A stretch of 64,000 nucleotides of DNA, from the NCBI GenBank assembly GCA_036924285.1, contig JAYKYS010000001.1, positions 37,137,501-37,201,500 on the forward strand, in the 5' to 3' direction. Positions 1-11,290 of this stretch are shown here, piece after piece. The translations under genes and the position numbers were made by a program. The stretch's first letter is position 1; each line of letters begins with the position of its first letter. This DNA comes from Asterella californica (Eukaryota > Streptophyta > Marchantiopsida > Marchantiales > Aytoniaceae). The notes under the pieces are model-generated. The model was not told the DNA's origin. It saw only the letters and a program-made list of their open reading frames with translations, and ran no database searches.

Positions 1-144
1 GGAAGAAATCTGCTTTTACACTCGCAGAGTAAAAAGAATGAATGAGAAGCTAACAATTATGCATCCAGAAACTGCAATTTTGGTCGGACGGAGGAATCGT
101 AAGACTGTACATCAACCTTATCATAAAATTATTTTTTCACTAGA

Positions 145-195
145 TTTAATTTATCACCTAACTCTTCTGCCAAAATAATTTAGTGATAAATTAAA
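145..195. repeat. Hairpin repeat, AATTTATCAC-type arms
   Basis: Perfect 13-bp arms (145-157 and 183-195) begin with TTTAATTTAT and enclose a diverged CCTAACTCTTC core. The arms match hairpins at 41314-41363 and 44543-44592. A second, weaker stem (GTATATTCTTCTCTTCC with its partner) follows at about 203-243, the same pairing of two hairpins seen at 42930-43020 and 43592-43689. Confidence 0.7.
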
Positions 196-662
196 CACTC
201 TTGTATATTCTTCTCTTCCTCACGTAGAAAAGAATAATATGCAAAAAAGATAAATAAATGATCAGAAGCTAATCCTATTACTTGAGTACAGAGAATTTTA
301 CATCAGACAAGAAACAAGAAGAAGGCAAGCAGGATAACATGAACAAAAGATAGAACTCCAACATGAATTTGTTCTCGGCAGTGGAGTACAAAGTATTTTC
401 TGAGACTTACCGTGAAGTCCAAATGAGAAATATGTGGTTGGTTTTACGGCAAAAATATTTATACCAAACTCATAAAAAATAAAGAATTTTATAAATATTA
501 ATTATTAATTTAACCTAGAAAACTATAAATAAACCATAAGGAGAGAACAGACAGATGCGGTCCCCATGCGAGTCATTGATAACCACTAATAGGTGATAAA
601 TCCAAAATTCAAGTTATTACCTAATCTTTTTTAACGGAAAAGTTAAATAATTATAAATTAAT

Positions 663-1062
663 CCCGTGAATATTTACCTCCTCCATCGAAAGATGGAAGA
701 GGCGAATATCACGGGTGCTCACATTCTGAATATCTTTCCCCACGGCCTTGTACAGTGAATTCTGTTTTCTCTAATAGGAAAACGTGTAAGTGTTATAAAA
801 ATTTATTTTTCTAAGTTATTAAAAAAAAAATTTTAATTCGTAAATGTTATATGTTATTCAGTCCCGGAGTAGCCAACTCGTCTGGAGAGAACCCATAAGT
901 GAAAGGCGGGCTGCTGCGCTCCTGAAAGTATAAGTCCGGAGCAATAACTGTAAAATAACATCATTTACCTAAGACATTAAATAATGTCCTAACCTTTCCG
1001 CCGAAGGGTTAAGGACGTTATTTAATGTACATTTCAGTGTACATGGGTGAATAATAAGCAAG
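663..1062 (+). repeat. Dispersed hairpin-repeat family, copy A
   Basis: The copy opens with a near-perfect hairpin at 663-715 (arms containing GAATATTTACCTCCTCCATC and its partner). Next comes the box GAATATCTTTCCCCACGG at 729-746 with CCTTGTAC after it, an AT-rich body, the box ACCCATAAGTGA near 888, and a second hairpin at 974-1028 with the CCTAACCTTTCC core. A short GTACA...TGTAC stem and the terminal GGGTGAATA close it. The same boxes occur in the same order at 40318-40860 and, inverted, at 57572-58055. No coding capacity and no target-site duplication were identified. Confidence 0.65.
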
Positions 1063-2380
1063 CTTCATTCTGAATAAGTACACTTGTTACGGTCCTCAGG
1101 AAACGGCATAGCGAGGGTTAAGCTAAATATCCTTGCCTATGGCCTTGGACATCGAATTTCGTTTTCGAAAAGTCTGACGGCGAAGTAGGGGCGGCCAAGG
1201 AAAGGTGAAGTTGTGACTGTGAATTTCAAACGTAGGGCATCTCAAACCGCCAAGTATGTCTATTCCTCTAAGGATTTTTATGGCGGTTTGCCATATAGAG
1301 AAAAAGTTGCAGTTACGGAGGTACCCTGAAAGGAGTTTCGGCGACTTGCCGTACGCAGTCTTGTTGCATATACAGTTTTCTTGCACCAGCAACAACTATT
1401 TCGAAATTTTCAGTTTGACAAAGGACATTTTTACTCATGGGTTCACACCCTAATCCCGTCGGGATTTATGTGTCCATATATTCCGAAGCTATTTTATGTG
1501 TCCATATATTTAGCTTCGGAAGCTTCCATACCCACGGCGCTCAGAGGTTTGGAGGCTCAGAGGTTTGGCGACTGGTGCCACAGGGCTCCCGACAGACACG
1601 ACTGTTAACGTATGAAGGGACTGATTCAGAAGTGTGAAATTCTACGTTATCCGCCACTGTTTTGAAATCCGGGTTATCCTCTGATTCGCCATTCTCGCGA
1701 TTCTTGTTACGCTTTCAATTCTTCCCAGTACTATATGAAATGGTGGTCGCAGAAGATTCTGTATAAAATGGTAATCAGCATTTTCTACGAGCGTAAGGAT
1801 GTAGGCCATGTCTGAGCTCGCGAAGATTCAAAGCGACGTCGAAAGAGGCACGACGGCTGCCCTGTATTCTGAGAATGTCACCGTCTGCCAAACGTGCTAA
1901 AAGTTTCGAAGGGGCAAAATTAAGTAGACATGGGTGATCAGATCGAGGCGATTAGGCTCCATTCTACTGTGCATACAATGGTTTTCAATGGCCAATATGG
2001 AGAGCAACGTATAAGAAGATGCGATTTTAGCTTGGATTTCCTTGGATTCTACTGTGCTGTATGGCAGAACACTCGTCTTGTGTGGTTTGCAGAGTAGCAT
2101 GCATGGACTGTATCGCGATCGATGATCTGAACCAACAGAAGTTTAACTGGAACAGGTGCTTTTTATGTCATGAGCGGACTTCAATGAAGCGAACTTACGA
2201 TTAAGTAAATTAAAGCACGTGCATTGCAGCATCCCGACGCTTGACCTCAAGCGCACTTACAGCAGGTGAGATTTATCAACTCTGCAGGACCTTGCGTTCT
2301 TCAAGCGGACAATCATCATAGTACTCATTCCCTGAGTAGAAAGCTTGGAATCTGGTTCCCCCACGGGTCTGAGTCACCAA

Positions 2381-4264
2381 ATGATCCGCAGTAGAGGTCC
2401 CGGCTTCGAAGAGAGGGAAGAAATTGACTGGGCATTTGCGAGCAAATCTACGAGGTCAACTTCCCATTCCCGAGCGAAACGCGTGGAGAGAAAGACCGGC
2501 GAGGAGAAGAAACGGTACGAAAGAGAAGAGATTGCTTCGCAATACTTGTACTGCCTCAAGGATCCGCCATGTCAGACATGCTGCCGATACAACGAGAAGC
2601 TGTTCAAGGCGCTGTTGGAGCAGAAACGCAAGTCTCCCCCTTACAAGCATAAGTTGACCACTACTAGTGCCGGCACCCACGCTCGCTCAATTGCAAGTCG
2701 ATCCAGGATCTCTCACGGCGGGCCAGATGAGGAAACACTAAAGTTCGATCGTATCAACCCTTCGTTCTGCTACCGCGGCACTCAGAGCTCGGATGTGACT
2801 ACATCGACAAGACCCGGCCGTCCACTTCCTCCGTTCAATCCTGATATTCAACACGCACAACCTCCTCGCGATCGAGCTCCATGCTTTGCTCGACAACCAC
2901 GTGACCTGACGAGAGCATCAGAATCTGCGTTTCTTGGTAGTACGTTTACTAGACCTCCCTCGAAGGATAACTATTGCGGAGTCGAGGCCAAGGATGACAC
3001 CGCGACTACAAGAAAAGCTCTTCCGCCTCCTATGTCTGTCGCTCGGCCTGATGACCACGAGAGGAGGACGACAGAGTTTCTTAGTAGACCGCTACCGAAG
3101 TCGACTGACATGCCCTATAACTCCACTTCACTTCCTCCCAGGATTCCAGACGGATTCGACCGCTGTGATGCACCTCCTAATGATATCGGACAGGCCTCAC
3201 TTGGCCCCTTGCCGCGGCGGGTTGCTTCCGAGAAGTTTCTAAGAACTATCAGAAGCAGCTTATCAAGTCGTGCACCTCCGTTGCAACCGGCATCGCCGAA
3301 AAGAATTCAGCCCATATCCACAGGAGAAGCAAACTGGAGAAAGGCGGAAGAGAAGGAATTCTTCTGTCGGCGAAGTTCAACATGCAAACTTTGCTGCACG
3401 GATCGCAGTACTCCTGTCGACATTAACGCCAGTGGATATGAACCGAAGTTGAAGAAGTCGACAGAATCATCATCATCGTCTGTCGCTGGCAAGCCGTTTC
3501 CCTCGCTGAGAACGGACTCTCCGAGTTTATCGTCGATCGCGACGTTGCTCAGGGCCTCCGAGGGCAAGAGCTGCGCGGAGTCTGCTCAGTCACTCCCGAA
3601 AAGCCGACCTAGCGCGCTTTCACCTTCCGACGACCGTAGCTTGACGTCGACGTTGGCAAGTGATTCGTCCAGAAAGCTCATCGAACCACCAGCCATCAGA
3701 AACCCCTCAGCCGCCCAGACCGCCAAGCCAGCCATGGCCAGACCTCGAGGTCAGAGCATTTCCCCAGTTCTGCGGATGCCGCCGTGTGCGTCAGACAGAG
3801 CTTGGGGCAGCGAGCGACTAGTGGGGAGAAGAATTGTTTGTAAGCATTCGCCTTGTAAGCCGTGTAACATTAGCTGTTTCGATCAGTACTACTCGCCGAA
3901 TAGGACTCGTGATTTTGACACTTGCTACGATAAACCTTGTACCTTACCAGACATTTTTGCCCGAAGACAACATCTAAACTTAGGCCTTAGTCTCAGACGC
4001 CAGGATTACACGAGGACAGCCCCTTCCTGGAAAGTTGCACCCGGGAGATCATCGCCACGGGGATCCATTTCTCCACACAACTCTTCTTACTGCAAAGGAT
4101 CCGGACTTCGTGATCATAGTGTGAGTGGCAAAGCGAAATGGAAAGCTCCACTACTAGCGAGAGAGATTTACAGCAGCCCATCCAAGTCGAAGAATTCGAA
4201 GCGAGTGTATGGGAAGACGGAGTGGAAGGAGATGATAGACAAAGTGCTTCTCGCGGGCCGGTAG
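2381..4264 (+). CDS. Ser/Pro-rich protein with cysteine clusters, function unknown
   Basis: This open frame encodes 627 residues. I chose the first ATG after an in-frame TGA at 2333; an upstream spliced exon cannot be excluded. I do not recognise the family. The protein is basic, rich in Ser, Pro and Arg, and probably largely disordered, with no signal peptide or membrane segment. What stands out is spaced cysteine clusters: PPCQTCCRY about 56 residues in, TCKLCC in the middle, and SPCKPCNISC followed by DTCYDKPC in the last quarter. The CxxC spacing could bind a metal, but the intervals fit no named finger. The end, GKTEWKEMIDKVLLAGR, looks like a folded amphipathic tail. Codon use is regular and GC is higher than in the flanks, which supports real coding. 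A lineage-specific bryophyte protein is the likeliest reading. Confidence 0.7.
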   Translation: MIRSRGPGFEEREEIDWAFASKSTRSTSHSRAKRVERKTGEEKKRYEREEIASQYLYCLKDPPCQTCCRYNEKLFKALLEQKRKSPPYKHKLTTTSAGTHARSIASRSRISHGGPDEETLKFDRINPSFCYRGTQSSDVTTSTRPGRPLPPFNPDIQHAQPPRDRAPCFARQPRDLTRASESAFLGSTFTRPPSKDNYCGVEAKDDTATTRKALPPPMSVARPDDHERRTTEFLSRPLPKSTDMPYNSTSLPPRIPDGFDRCDAPPNDIGQASLGPLPRRVASEKFLRTIRSSLSSRAPPLQPASPKRIQPISTGEANWRKAEEKEFFCRRSSTCKLCCTDRSTPVDINASGYEPKLKKSTESSSSSVAGKPFPSLRTDSPSLSSIATLLRASEGKSCAESAQSLPKSRPSALSPSDDRSLTSTLASDSSRKLIEPPAIRNPSAAQTAKPAMARPRGQSISPVLRMPPCASDRAWGSERLVGRRIVCKHSPCKPCNISCFDQYYSPNRTRDFDTCYDKPCTLPDIFARRQHLNLGLSLRRQDYTRTAPSWKVAPGRSSPRGSISPHNSSYCKGSGLRDHSVSGKAKWKAPLLAREIYSSPSKSKNSKRVYGKTEWKEMIDKVLLAGR

Positions 4265-5858
4265 AGGCTCAAGCTTCTCTCCCCCTCAAGAATTGAGGGG
4301 TACCAAAGCTTAGCTTGCTCGGGGATTGCTTCAAAGCTGGCTTCTGTATATTCTACAGGAAGCTCTCGACTTTACTATATATAGTTTTTCTAAATTCTTG
4401 TAGCTTTCAGTCCGCAGCTGTCCGCAGCATTACTATTTTTTATTCCTATCTTTCTGAGGTAGTCTCTTCCCGGGTAGATCTTGACAAGTTATTCTGCTAT
4501 TTTTTTAAGACTGCCTCTGACAAGATGTTGTAAATTAATCGAGATTCATCGGTGAACGGTCAGTGAGTTTAATTTGGAGACGACGATTTTCTAGTGAAGG
4601 GGTTCTTACATGCCTTCAGATAGCGAAGTCATTGCAGAACGGTTGCCGGGGGGAACAACCGTTCGATTCATTGGACATGGTTTCCTGCTCTGTCACGGGA
4701 CTGTACTTTTTTGTTCCAAGACTAAGCGATATCATACCCTTGTCTGGGTAAATGACGGTGATTCTGCCTATAATATAGATATGCACGACGAACGAATAAG
4801 ATTCTTCTTGGAGATTCAGTCGATCGTAGTCAAGGCGGGCTGAAGAACTGGAAAAGATTATTCATCGGGGGAGCTCGAGGATTCATTGATATTGTTTGCG
4901 GACGTTAAATATTGTTAAGAACCGTTTTCTCGTCGATCGTTGGACACTACTCCAACAAGAAAATACAACGATGATTCATCGAGGGAGGTTTAATAACTCT
5001 GCTCTAGAGATTGATATACTTGGATGGCAAATCATTTTCTCTTCGGTCCCCGTCAGTACATGATTACTCCGGAAACACAAAATAGAAGGAGAAACAAACT
5101 AAAATAAGCCCCTTGCCAGTGCCTGATCATGATGATCTTGTGACCGAGAAGATACCTGGCTCTGCATTCAAACTCTCTTCTTGCACTTTACGGGCTCAGA
5201 TTCACCTTTTCAATTGGAGTTAGGCATGCCTGCAGGTAACTAATAAGTAATTGGGGAGGCGTGTAGATCTAGATGACATGAACCGGACTATCCCTAGCTA
5301 ATCATCGTCCTGAATTCGAAGGCACGCAGAAAACTATCTAGCTAGGTGAGCTCAACGAACTAGTAAGCCCTTGCAATTACAGGGCAATAGGAACTATCGT
5401 GGGCAAGTCGTCCTGCCCTGCATGTTAACATTAGTTGGGTCTAAGCACTGGAAACTACTCATTTCTCGGTCGACACTCGAAGATTCGTATGCAGTAGCTT
5501 ACGGCTCGCTAGCTTGTACCGTATATCTCAGTTCGAAGCTATGCATGCCTGCAATCAGAGTGATAAGACTCCTGATGCAGAAGAGAAAATCCTACTTAGA
5601 CTTGTTCGCGGAGTACCTCCGTAAACATAATTTGTTCGTGATGAAGGGCGCCCTGAGGCTCGAAGAAGAACTCTTTGTGACAATGAATGCTGTCAAGTGA
5701 AACGATCTCAGCGTGCATATGCATGTCGCAGTTGCTGTTTCTTATATTAACTTCAAGGTACCCGTTGGATATCAGGCGGACGCAGCTGAAGGGCTAGAAG
5801 ACTGTCCCCGATCAGGTTCCAGAGTGAGCCGTTTTCTGTAGAGAAGAAGGCTATGTAG
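4265..5858. other. Intergenic region between convergent genes
   Basis: This stretch lies between the 3' ends of the cysteine-cluster gene and the U-box gene, so it should hold both 3' UTRs. Two short plus-strand open frames (4610-4843, and 5371-5700 starting on TTG) have no recognisable similarity, and I do not call them. I see no repeats or RNA genes. Confidence 0.5.
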
Positions 5859-8328
5859 TCAGTTGGCCATATCTTGCTTTGCAACGAAGTCCAGAAGGCC
5901 TTGGGCTTTCATGCGAGTTCTCTGAGTGCTCGTTTTCGACAGTTCCATGACTATCACATCTGCTCCGAGCTCTTCGGCATCATGGATGAGAGATGAGTTG
6001 TTAAAAATCAGAGCAGACAATATAGTCAGCGCGTTTTCTATATTTTGGGTGGAGCCAGAGCGCATTAGTTGGACGAAAGTCGGGAGTGCATTCTTCTCTT
6101 TCTCGATTGCCGACCGGCCCTCGGAGTGACTGCATAGAACTGCGAGCATGGCCAGCACCAGATCAGCCATTTTCAAGTTGTCGTCTGTGAGTAACCTCAT
6201 GAGATGCGGCACCACTCCTGCCCTCACAGCTGTAGCTTTGTTCCCTTGGTAGATCGATAGGGTCATCAGGGCAGTAGCGGCATCTTTCTGAGCTCTGGGA
6301 GAGGCTTTTACGGAGGCCAGTAGCTGTACTAGTGCGGGAATGGCATCTGTCACTCCGAAGGAGACCTTGTTCTCATCGACGATCGAGAGGCTGAAAATCG
6401 TAGCGGCTGCATTCTCCCGAGCTTCCATGGTGCCATGCTGCAGCAGCTCCACGATCGGCTTGATGACACTGGCGGAAGCCATAGCTCGCTTATTCTCCTC
6501 GTTTATGGAGAGGAGAAGTATAGTAACAATGGCTTCCTCTTGAGTCATAGGATCGTTTGTCGGTGAGAGAAGTTTCGACAGGAGAGGAACTACACCTGCT
6601 TCGACCAGATAATGGCAGTGGTCTCTGCTGTTCCTGGCGTACTGGCAAAGCTCCTTTGTCACAGCCCTCTTCTCTTCCGACGAAACGTTCGGATCTTCCG
6701 AAGCGAGCATCAACAGAAGTGAGCGGATTTTCTCCTTGTCCTTGATAGACAAACCGTTAGAGACTCCATGATCATGCTGCTGCTCAGACGGAGCAACGCG
6801 TCTGAGGCTCCCAGTCGAAACTGGCGGCGACGTCGGAGGTGATCGACTAGTACTCGTTCTAGTTGTGAAGGGACAGGAAGAGTTCGACCTCTCTAGGTTA
6901 ACTCCATGCCTGTCGCACCACTCCTTGATAGAAGATGCCAAGTGCAGGTTGGGCTGCAGTTTCAGATGCTCCAGGTGCTGGCGAGTTTTCGGGCAGGTTC
7001 GGTGGCCGCCTTCCAACCACATCTCGATGCACTCGCGCTCATAGGTCTGCGATCGATGGATCGGAACATTAATCAGATTAGAAGCGATTGTGCGATTAAC
7101 GTTCATGCAATTTATATAGACGACACTGTCATCATTTTTAGGAAAAGCCAGTTTTAGCTGGCAGGCCCATTCCAAGCTTCTTGCGATTGCGGGGAGTCTA
7201 CCTGCCCAGTAGCCACGGTGACAGGATCTCTCATCAACTCCAGAGAAATTGGACACCGATATTCGTCAGGAATTATGTCGACACCAGGGGGATTGGTTTG
7301 ATGGTTCTCGCCTCCCCCATTCCCGTTTCTGTCACACTACAGTGATTAATTATGTACAGCTGGTCAGTGTACGGCCGAAGCACTGATCCCAGGAACTTCG
7401 GTCACCTAAAAAACTGACCAAGAGCACGATTCAAAACCAAAATCCAAATTACAGCTTTCTTCACGGACGTACGTACCAGGGACTCCGCGCACTTGTTCAG
7501 TGAAATCTGAGAAAAGTTTGCATTTGCAATCGCTAAAGCATTCGAGAGGACATCTGAGCCGAATAGGTTCTGGTCGCACTTGAGGGCGAGCACGATGGAC
7601 GATGCAGTCTCCTTCTGTGGAATAGACCCCTCGTTGAAAACTTTAGACAACGCGGACGCGCAGTCGACCTTATTCAGTTCTTCTCGCCCATCTCTGTGTG
7701 AGGCTAACAAGGCGATGAGCTGCAGAATAGCATCCAAGTCCACGACAGATGGGGACCCATGCACCAGCAAACGCACCAAAACCGCGCCGATGCCAACTTT
7801 TGCAGCCCTGGCATTATTCTCGTGCACGACCAGCAAGGATGAGAGTGCTGCCATAGCTTCGTTCTGAAACTTCCTGGTGCTTCTATACCTCAGAATGTCC
7901 ACCAAAGCTGCAATAGCTCCTGCTGCTCCGAACGCTTCCTCGAGTCCTTCCAACTTCGAGAGGCTTACGAGAATCTTGGCCGCAGTTTCAGACGCTTTTG
8001 GCCCCGGCCCCCTTCTCAGCATCTCGTGGATGGTTGAGATCGCATCGGTTCCACCGTCAGGAGACATTTTGAACAGGAGAGAAATGACATGTCCACGAGT
8101 GGCCGAATCCTGACATGAAAGAAGGTCTACCAGCAAAGGTGTCGCTCCCTTCTCTGCCATGAACTTGCTGTTCTGCTTCCGCTGGTTGCCTAAGCCTGCA
8201 AGAGTGGCAACCGCCGCTCGCTTCTCCTCGCTGGATCCAATCGAAAGAAGATCTATCAACCCCTCCATTGCATCCTCCACGTTCTGTGGAGGCTTGTGGG
8301 AAGATATCTGTTTCAGTCTCGGACTCAT
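5859..8328 (-). CDS. ARM repeat / U-box / ARM repeat E3 ubiquitin ligase
   Basis: Three exons give 724 residues: 8328-7477, 7336-7202 and 7046-5859. The introns (140 and 155 bp) are GT-AG, and all junctions fall in phase 0. Residues 1-284 are helical Armadillo-like repeats. The U-box runs from about 304 ([20 protein letters not shown]) across the second intron into [19 protein letters not shown] and ends near 379. A Ser/Thr-rich linker follows, then a second ARM array from about 435 to the end. In this family the U-box recruits ubiquitin-conjugating enzyme and the ARM array binds substrates, usually receptor kinases or signalling proteins, in cytosol or nucleus. The first ATG after an in-frame TGA was taken as the start; an extra 5' exon remains possible. 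The unusual point is ARM repeats before the U-box, where plant PUB proteins usually carry a different helical domain. Two separate tandem genes is the alternative. Confidence 0.75.
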
Positions 8329-9600
8329 ATTTGCTGCACAAGCCTGCAATTCCCCTCCTTGTTCCACGTTTCACAGAAGCGCTGCAATCAACATGGTGAG
8401 AAATTGCAGACAATCACGCCCAGTGTACGTAATATAACTAATCAAGCTGAACAGATCGACGGGTTTTCTCACTGATTTGCTCATACGTAGGCAATGACCA
8501 CATAGGTCAATGGCTGCACGTCATGATCTGGTCCTTGACCTGTTCTGACTGACAATTCGAAAAGGTTGAAGTATATGTTGGACTTGGGCGGTTTGCAGCG
8601 CCATACAAGGGGCATGGTTAACGCTAGAGAGACAGAGAGACGGAGAGCTTCGAGACTTCTCCTCGAGCTCGCAGGTTAATTCCTCGGGCCGAAACCTTCT
8701 TGTCAGCCAGTCAAACTCACTCGAAGACCGAATCACACACACTTCGTGGATGCCACGGATGATAGCAGCACAGCTAGCTATGCTACACTATACACACACG
8801 CGCCTTCACTCGATTTGATGCAGTTAGCTGGCTAAAAGAGTGACCTTGAACTCTGCCAAACTCGGGGGTTTATCAATTCACACATCATCACAAAGCGAGA
8901 CTCTGCATCATGCGTAGGGAAGATATCAGCAGCGATTTGCTTGAATCAGCTGTGTGTGTTTGTGTTACAGATATCCTTCTGATATGTAGCGAGCCCTCCT
9001 GAATTTAAAAGTTAACCTGGGCCACTTACGACCCACCAGTCGCCTGACTAATCCGAACGAATCTGAATGTTCGTCCGGATCTGCTCTTGTTTGTGTGTGA
9101 CGACAACACTTGCAGGGTTCCTCCATGCATCGCGGACTGGACAAACTTGTGCAAGGTTAAAAACACCGCCGCAATGAAGCCTTTCTGTTAGCACTTATAA
9201 ACTTGTCGATGCATGGCGCGCTTCTGCTGGCAAAGCGGAACTTGCCACGTTTTAGTCTTAAAAACAATCAGCTCAACACCTCCAGCTGCAGCTGATGATG
9301 ATTTTGTTTGCAAGTGCTTCTGGTGCAGTCCGCCAACGTGAGGACTTCTCGGAATCATCCAACTTTAAGTGCTAGACTCCGCCTCCGAGCGGTAAACTCA
9401 ATGCAGCCTCTTGAGCTGTTAGCACTTTTTGTCCACAACTGCAAGAACAAAGTCACGATTTGAAGTCGTGAAAGCAGCTCATGATCAGTTGCTCGTTGTC
9501 GTTTCTCCACCTCTTTATCCATCCCCACAGTGAGATCTTCTCATACCCGCGGGATGAGAGTAGAGGCAGAATTGGCACCCACCCGAGATCGGGGTATTAC
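8329..9600. other. Upstream region of the U-box gene
   Basis: No gene is visible. On the minus strand this is the promoter and leader of the U-box gene. It contains a GA-rich stretch (about 8624-8652) and a short CA run (8789-8800), both common in plant 5' regions. An acceptor-like CAG about 20 bases upstream of the chosen start (near 8350) leaves room for a non-coding or short coding first exon. Confidence 0.45.
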
Positions 9601-9603
9601 AGA

Positions 9604-9740
9604 TTTTAAACTTGAAAAATATCTCTCAAGTTTAAAAGTATATCCAAAATACTTTTTGAAATTATTTTGGATATATTTTTGGGATATGTCAAGTATATAT
9701 CCAATTAAAATCCAAAATATATTAAATTTTTTGGATATAT
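9604..9740. repeat. Cluster of three consecutive AT-rich hairpins
   Basis: Three perfect inverted repeats lie end to end: 9604-9615 with 9626-9637 (12 bp, TTTTAAACTTGA), 9640-9651 with 9663-9674 (12 bp, ATATCCAAAATA), and 9695-9704 with 9731-9740 (10 bp, ATATATCCAA). The second and third share the TATCCAA core, so the cluster may come from duplication of one hairpin. There is no coding sequence. Confidence 0.75.
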
Positions 9741-10796
9741 AATGAAGGAAAATCACATGCAACATCGAAAATATCCTATACTCGTAGATATCTTGTTTCT
9801 GTCAAGTTAATTTTGATTTGATGTAACATAACGAGATGAACTATACTTTCTTGAACATTACATATGAAAATCTCGGGTTTGTGTGAGGGTTTGGTCAGGG
9901 ATGCAATGTAAGAGTTTTCCAGTACAACGTAAAGATGCGCTCATACAAACCATGATTAAAGTAGATGTAAACACAGATGGTTGCAGAAACCTCCGATTTA
10001 TTATAATCACAAAGTATACACGAAATAGTAGTGTATTCTAGCACAAAACTACCAAGTGTGGATGCATTATCCTCTGAGTGGTAACCATCGACATTTAACT
10101 GATATCAATGCTATCCGTTGCATATTTGGAAGTTTATTCGAGAGCCGCAGCTTACACCATCCGATCTGATCTTTTATCCTGTCCATGCAAACGCAGGACA
10201 GCTTTGGGTTCTGGAAAGTCTGGCACACGCAGGGTGACTGTCACGTGAATCCAACTGATCCAGATTGGCTCGACACTGAACTCTTTCACTGGGATGAAAA
10301 CGCAGTCTTGGCGAGAATCAATCTGAGAGACGTTCTTAGTACAGAAGAGCATGATCACTATATTCACTAAAATTGTACTACTCTACTAAGAATGGAACTT
10401 TCAAGAATTAATTTTGGATATTTAGTTTTTAAAATATCTGTTGGACTTTTAGTTTCTAAAAACTTTTAATATAGAGTTTTGTACTTTTAGTATATTAAGA
10501 TTGTGCAATCGATCTTTTATTGTTATCTTTGTGGAAGATAACATTTGGACTTTCGAGAAGAGAGTAGAAAAACTGCACCGTTCAACTATCATGAATCAAA
10601 ATTGCAAAAAGAGAAAAAAATCTTCTTATTTTCCATACAATTAAACAAATACTGAATAACATATCAAAATGATATTGTAAGTTCAACATGTAATTGAGAT
10701 CATCACAATAAACATTATGTCTATAATTCTTCATTTTGTTGAAATCTTTCTGAGACTTCTGAAGCAACATTTCTAATGCTAGCTGGTATCTTCTTC
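9741..10796. other. AT-rich region without recognisable genes
   Basis: Only short chance frames are present. The segment 10150-10370 is open on both strands in complementary frames and less AT-rich than its surroundings, but neither translation resembles a known family. Confidence 0.4.
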
Positions 10797-11290
10797 ATCT
10801 TGTCTGACTTGGCTCCAGATTTCCAAGTGTGTACTCAAGCATTTGCATCAACTCAATTTTCCAAACTAGTCTCAGAGTAACTCGGATCTCTTTCTCATTC
10901 TCCATTCTTCTTTATGCAATTGACATATCGTTGTAAATCCGTAGCATTTGGAGAATGATGCTTTGGACGCCACCATTGAACATGCATTTTGTTGAAATGA
11001 GGTGAACTATTATCACGATCCAAAATACTAATTGCTTTTACCACTTTATCTTGTCTGACTTGGCTCCAGATTTCCAAGTGTGTACGCAAGCATTTACATC
11101 AACTCAATTTTCCAAACTAGTCTCAGAGTAACTCGGATCTCTTTCTCATTCTCCATTCTTCTTTAATCGACGTATTGTAAATCAGTAGCATTTGGAGAAT
11201 GATGCTTTGGACGTCACCATTGAACATGCACTTTGTTGAAATGAGGTGAACTATAATCACGATCCAAAATACTGATTGCTTTTGCCACTC
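10797..11290. repeat. Tandem duplication, 251-bp unit
   Basis: The segment starting at about 10797 (TGTCTGACTTGGCTCCAG at 10801) is repeated from about 11048 (same words at 11052). The copies differ by a few substitutions and a short deletion of about 7-11 bases near 11165. Each contains CCGAGTTACTCTGAGAC on the reverse strand. No gene is evident. Confidence 0.85.

Larger units (their letters stand above)
1..2380. other. AT-rich intergenic region with hairpin repeats
   Basis: I see no convincing gene here. The open frames present are short, overlap on both strands and resemble nothing I know. The stretch holds hairpin repeats at 145-195, 663-715 and 974-1028, plus a second partial start of the same repeat near 1125-1150. 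The last ~1 kb before the gene at 2381 is less AT-rich and probably includes its promoter and leader, but I cannot place a TATA box or transcription start with confidence. Confidence 0.6.

Noticed and set aside
1123..2100. Several overlapping open frames of 60-90 codons on both strands
   Set aside because: They overlap each other in different frames, sit in repeat-derived AT-rich sequence and resemble no family; the number fits chance.
4610..4843. 77-codon plus-strand frame downstream of the cysteine-cluster gene
   Set aside because: It starts with ATG and looks somewhat protein-like, but it lies in the probable 3' UTR and has no recognisable similarity.
5371..5700. 109-codon plus-strand frame
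   Set aside because: Its first codon is TTG, internal ATGs would shorten it, and nothing in it is recognisable. It lies just past the U-box gene's stop.
6340..7157. Plus-strand frames of 62-83 codons across the U-box gene
   Set aside because: Shadows of the minus-strand ARM/U-box coding sequence.
7402..7476. C-terminal end of the upstream ARM frame (to the stop at 7402) as a real protein end
   Set aside because: It lies after a good GTACGT donor, and splicing there joins the U-box exon in phase. The readthrough end is Trp/Ile-rich and unlike ARM sequence. The fused model is preferred but not proven.
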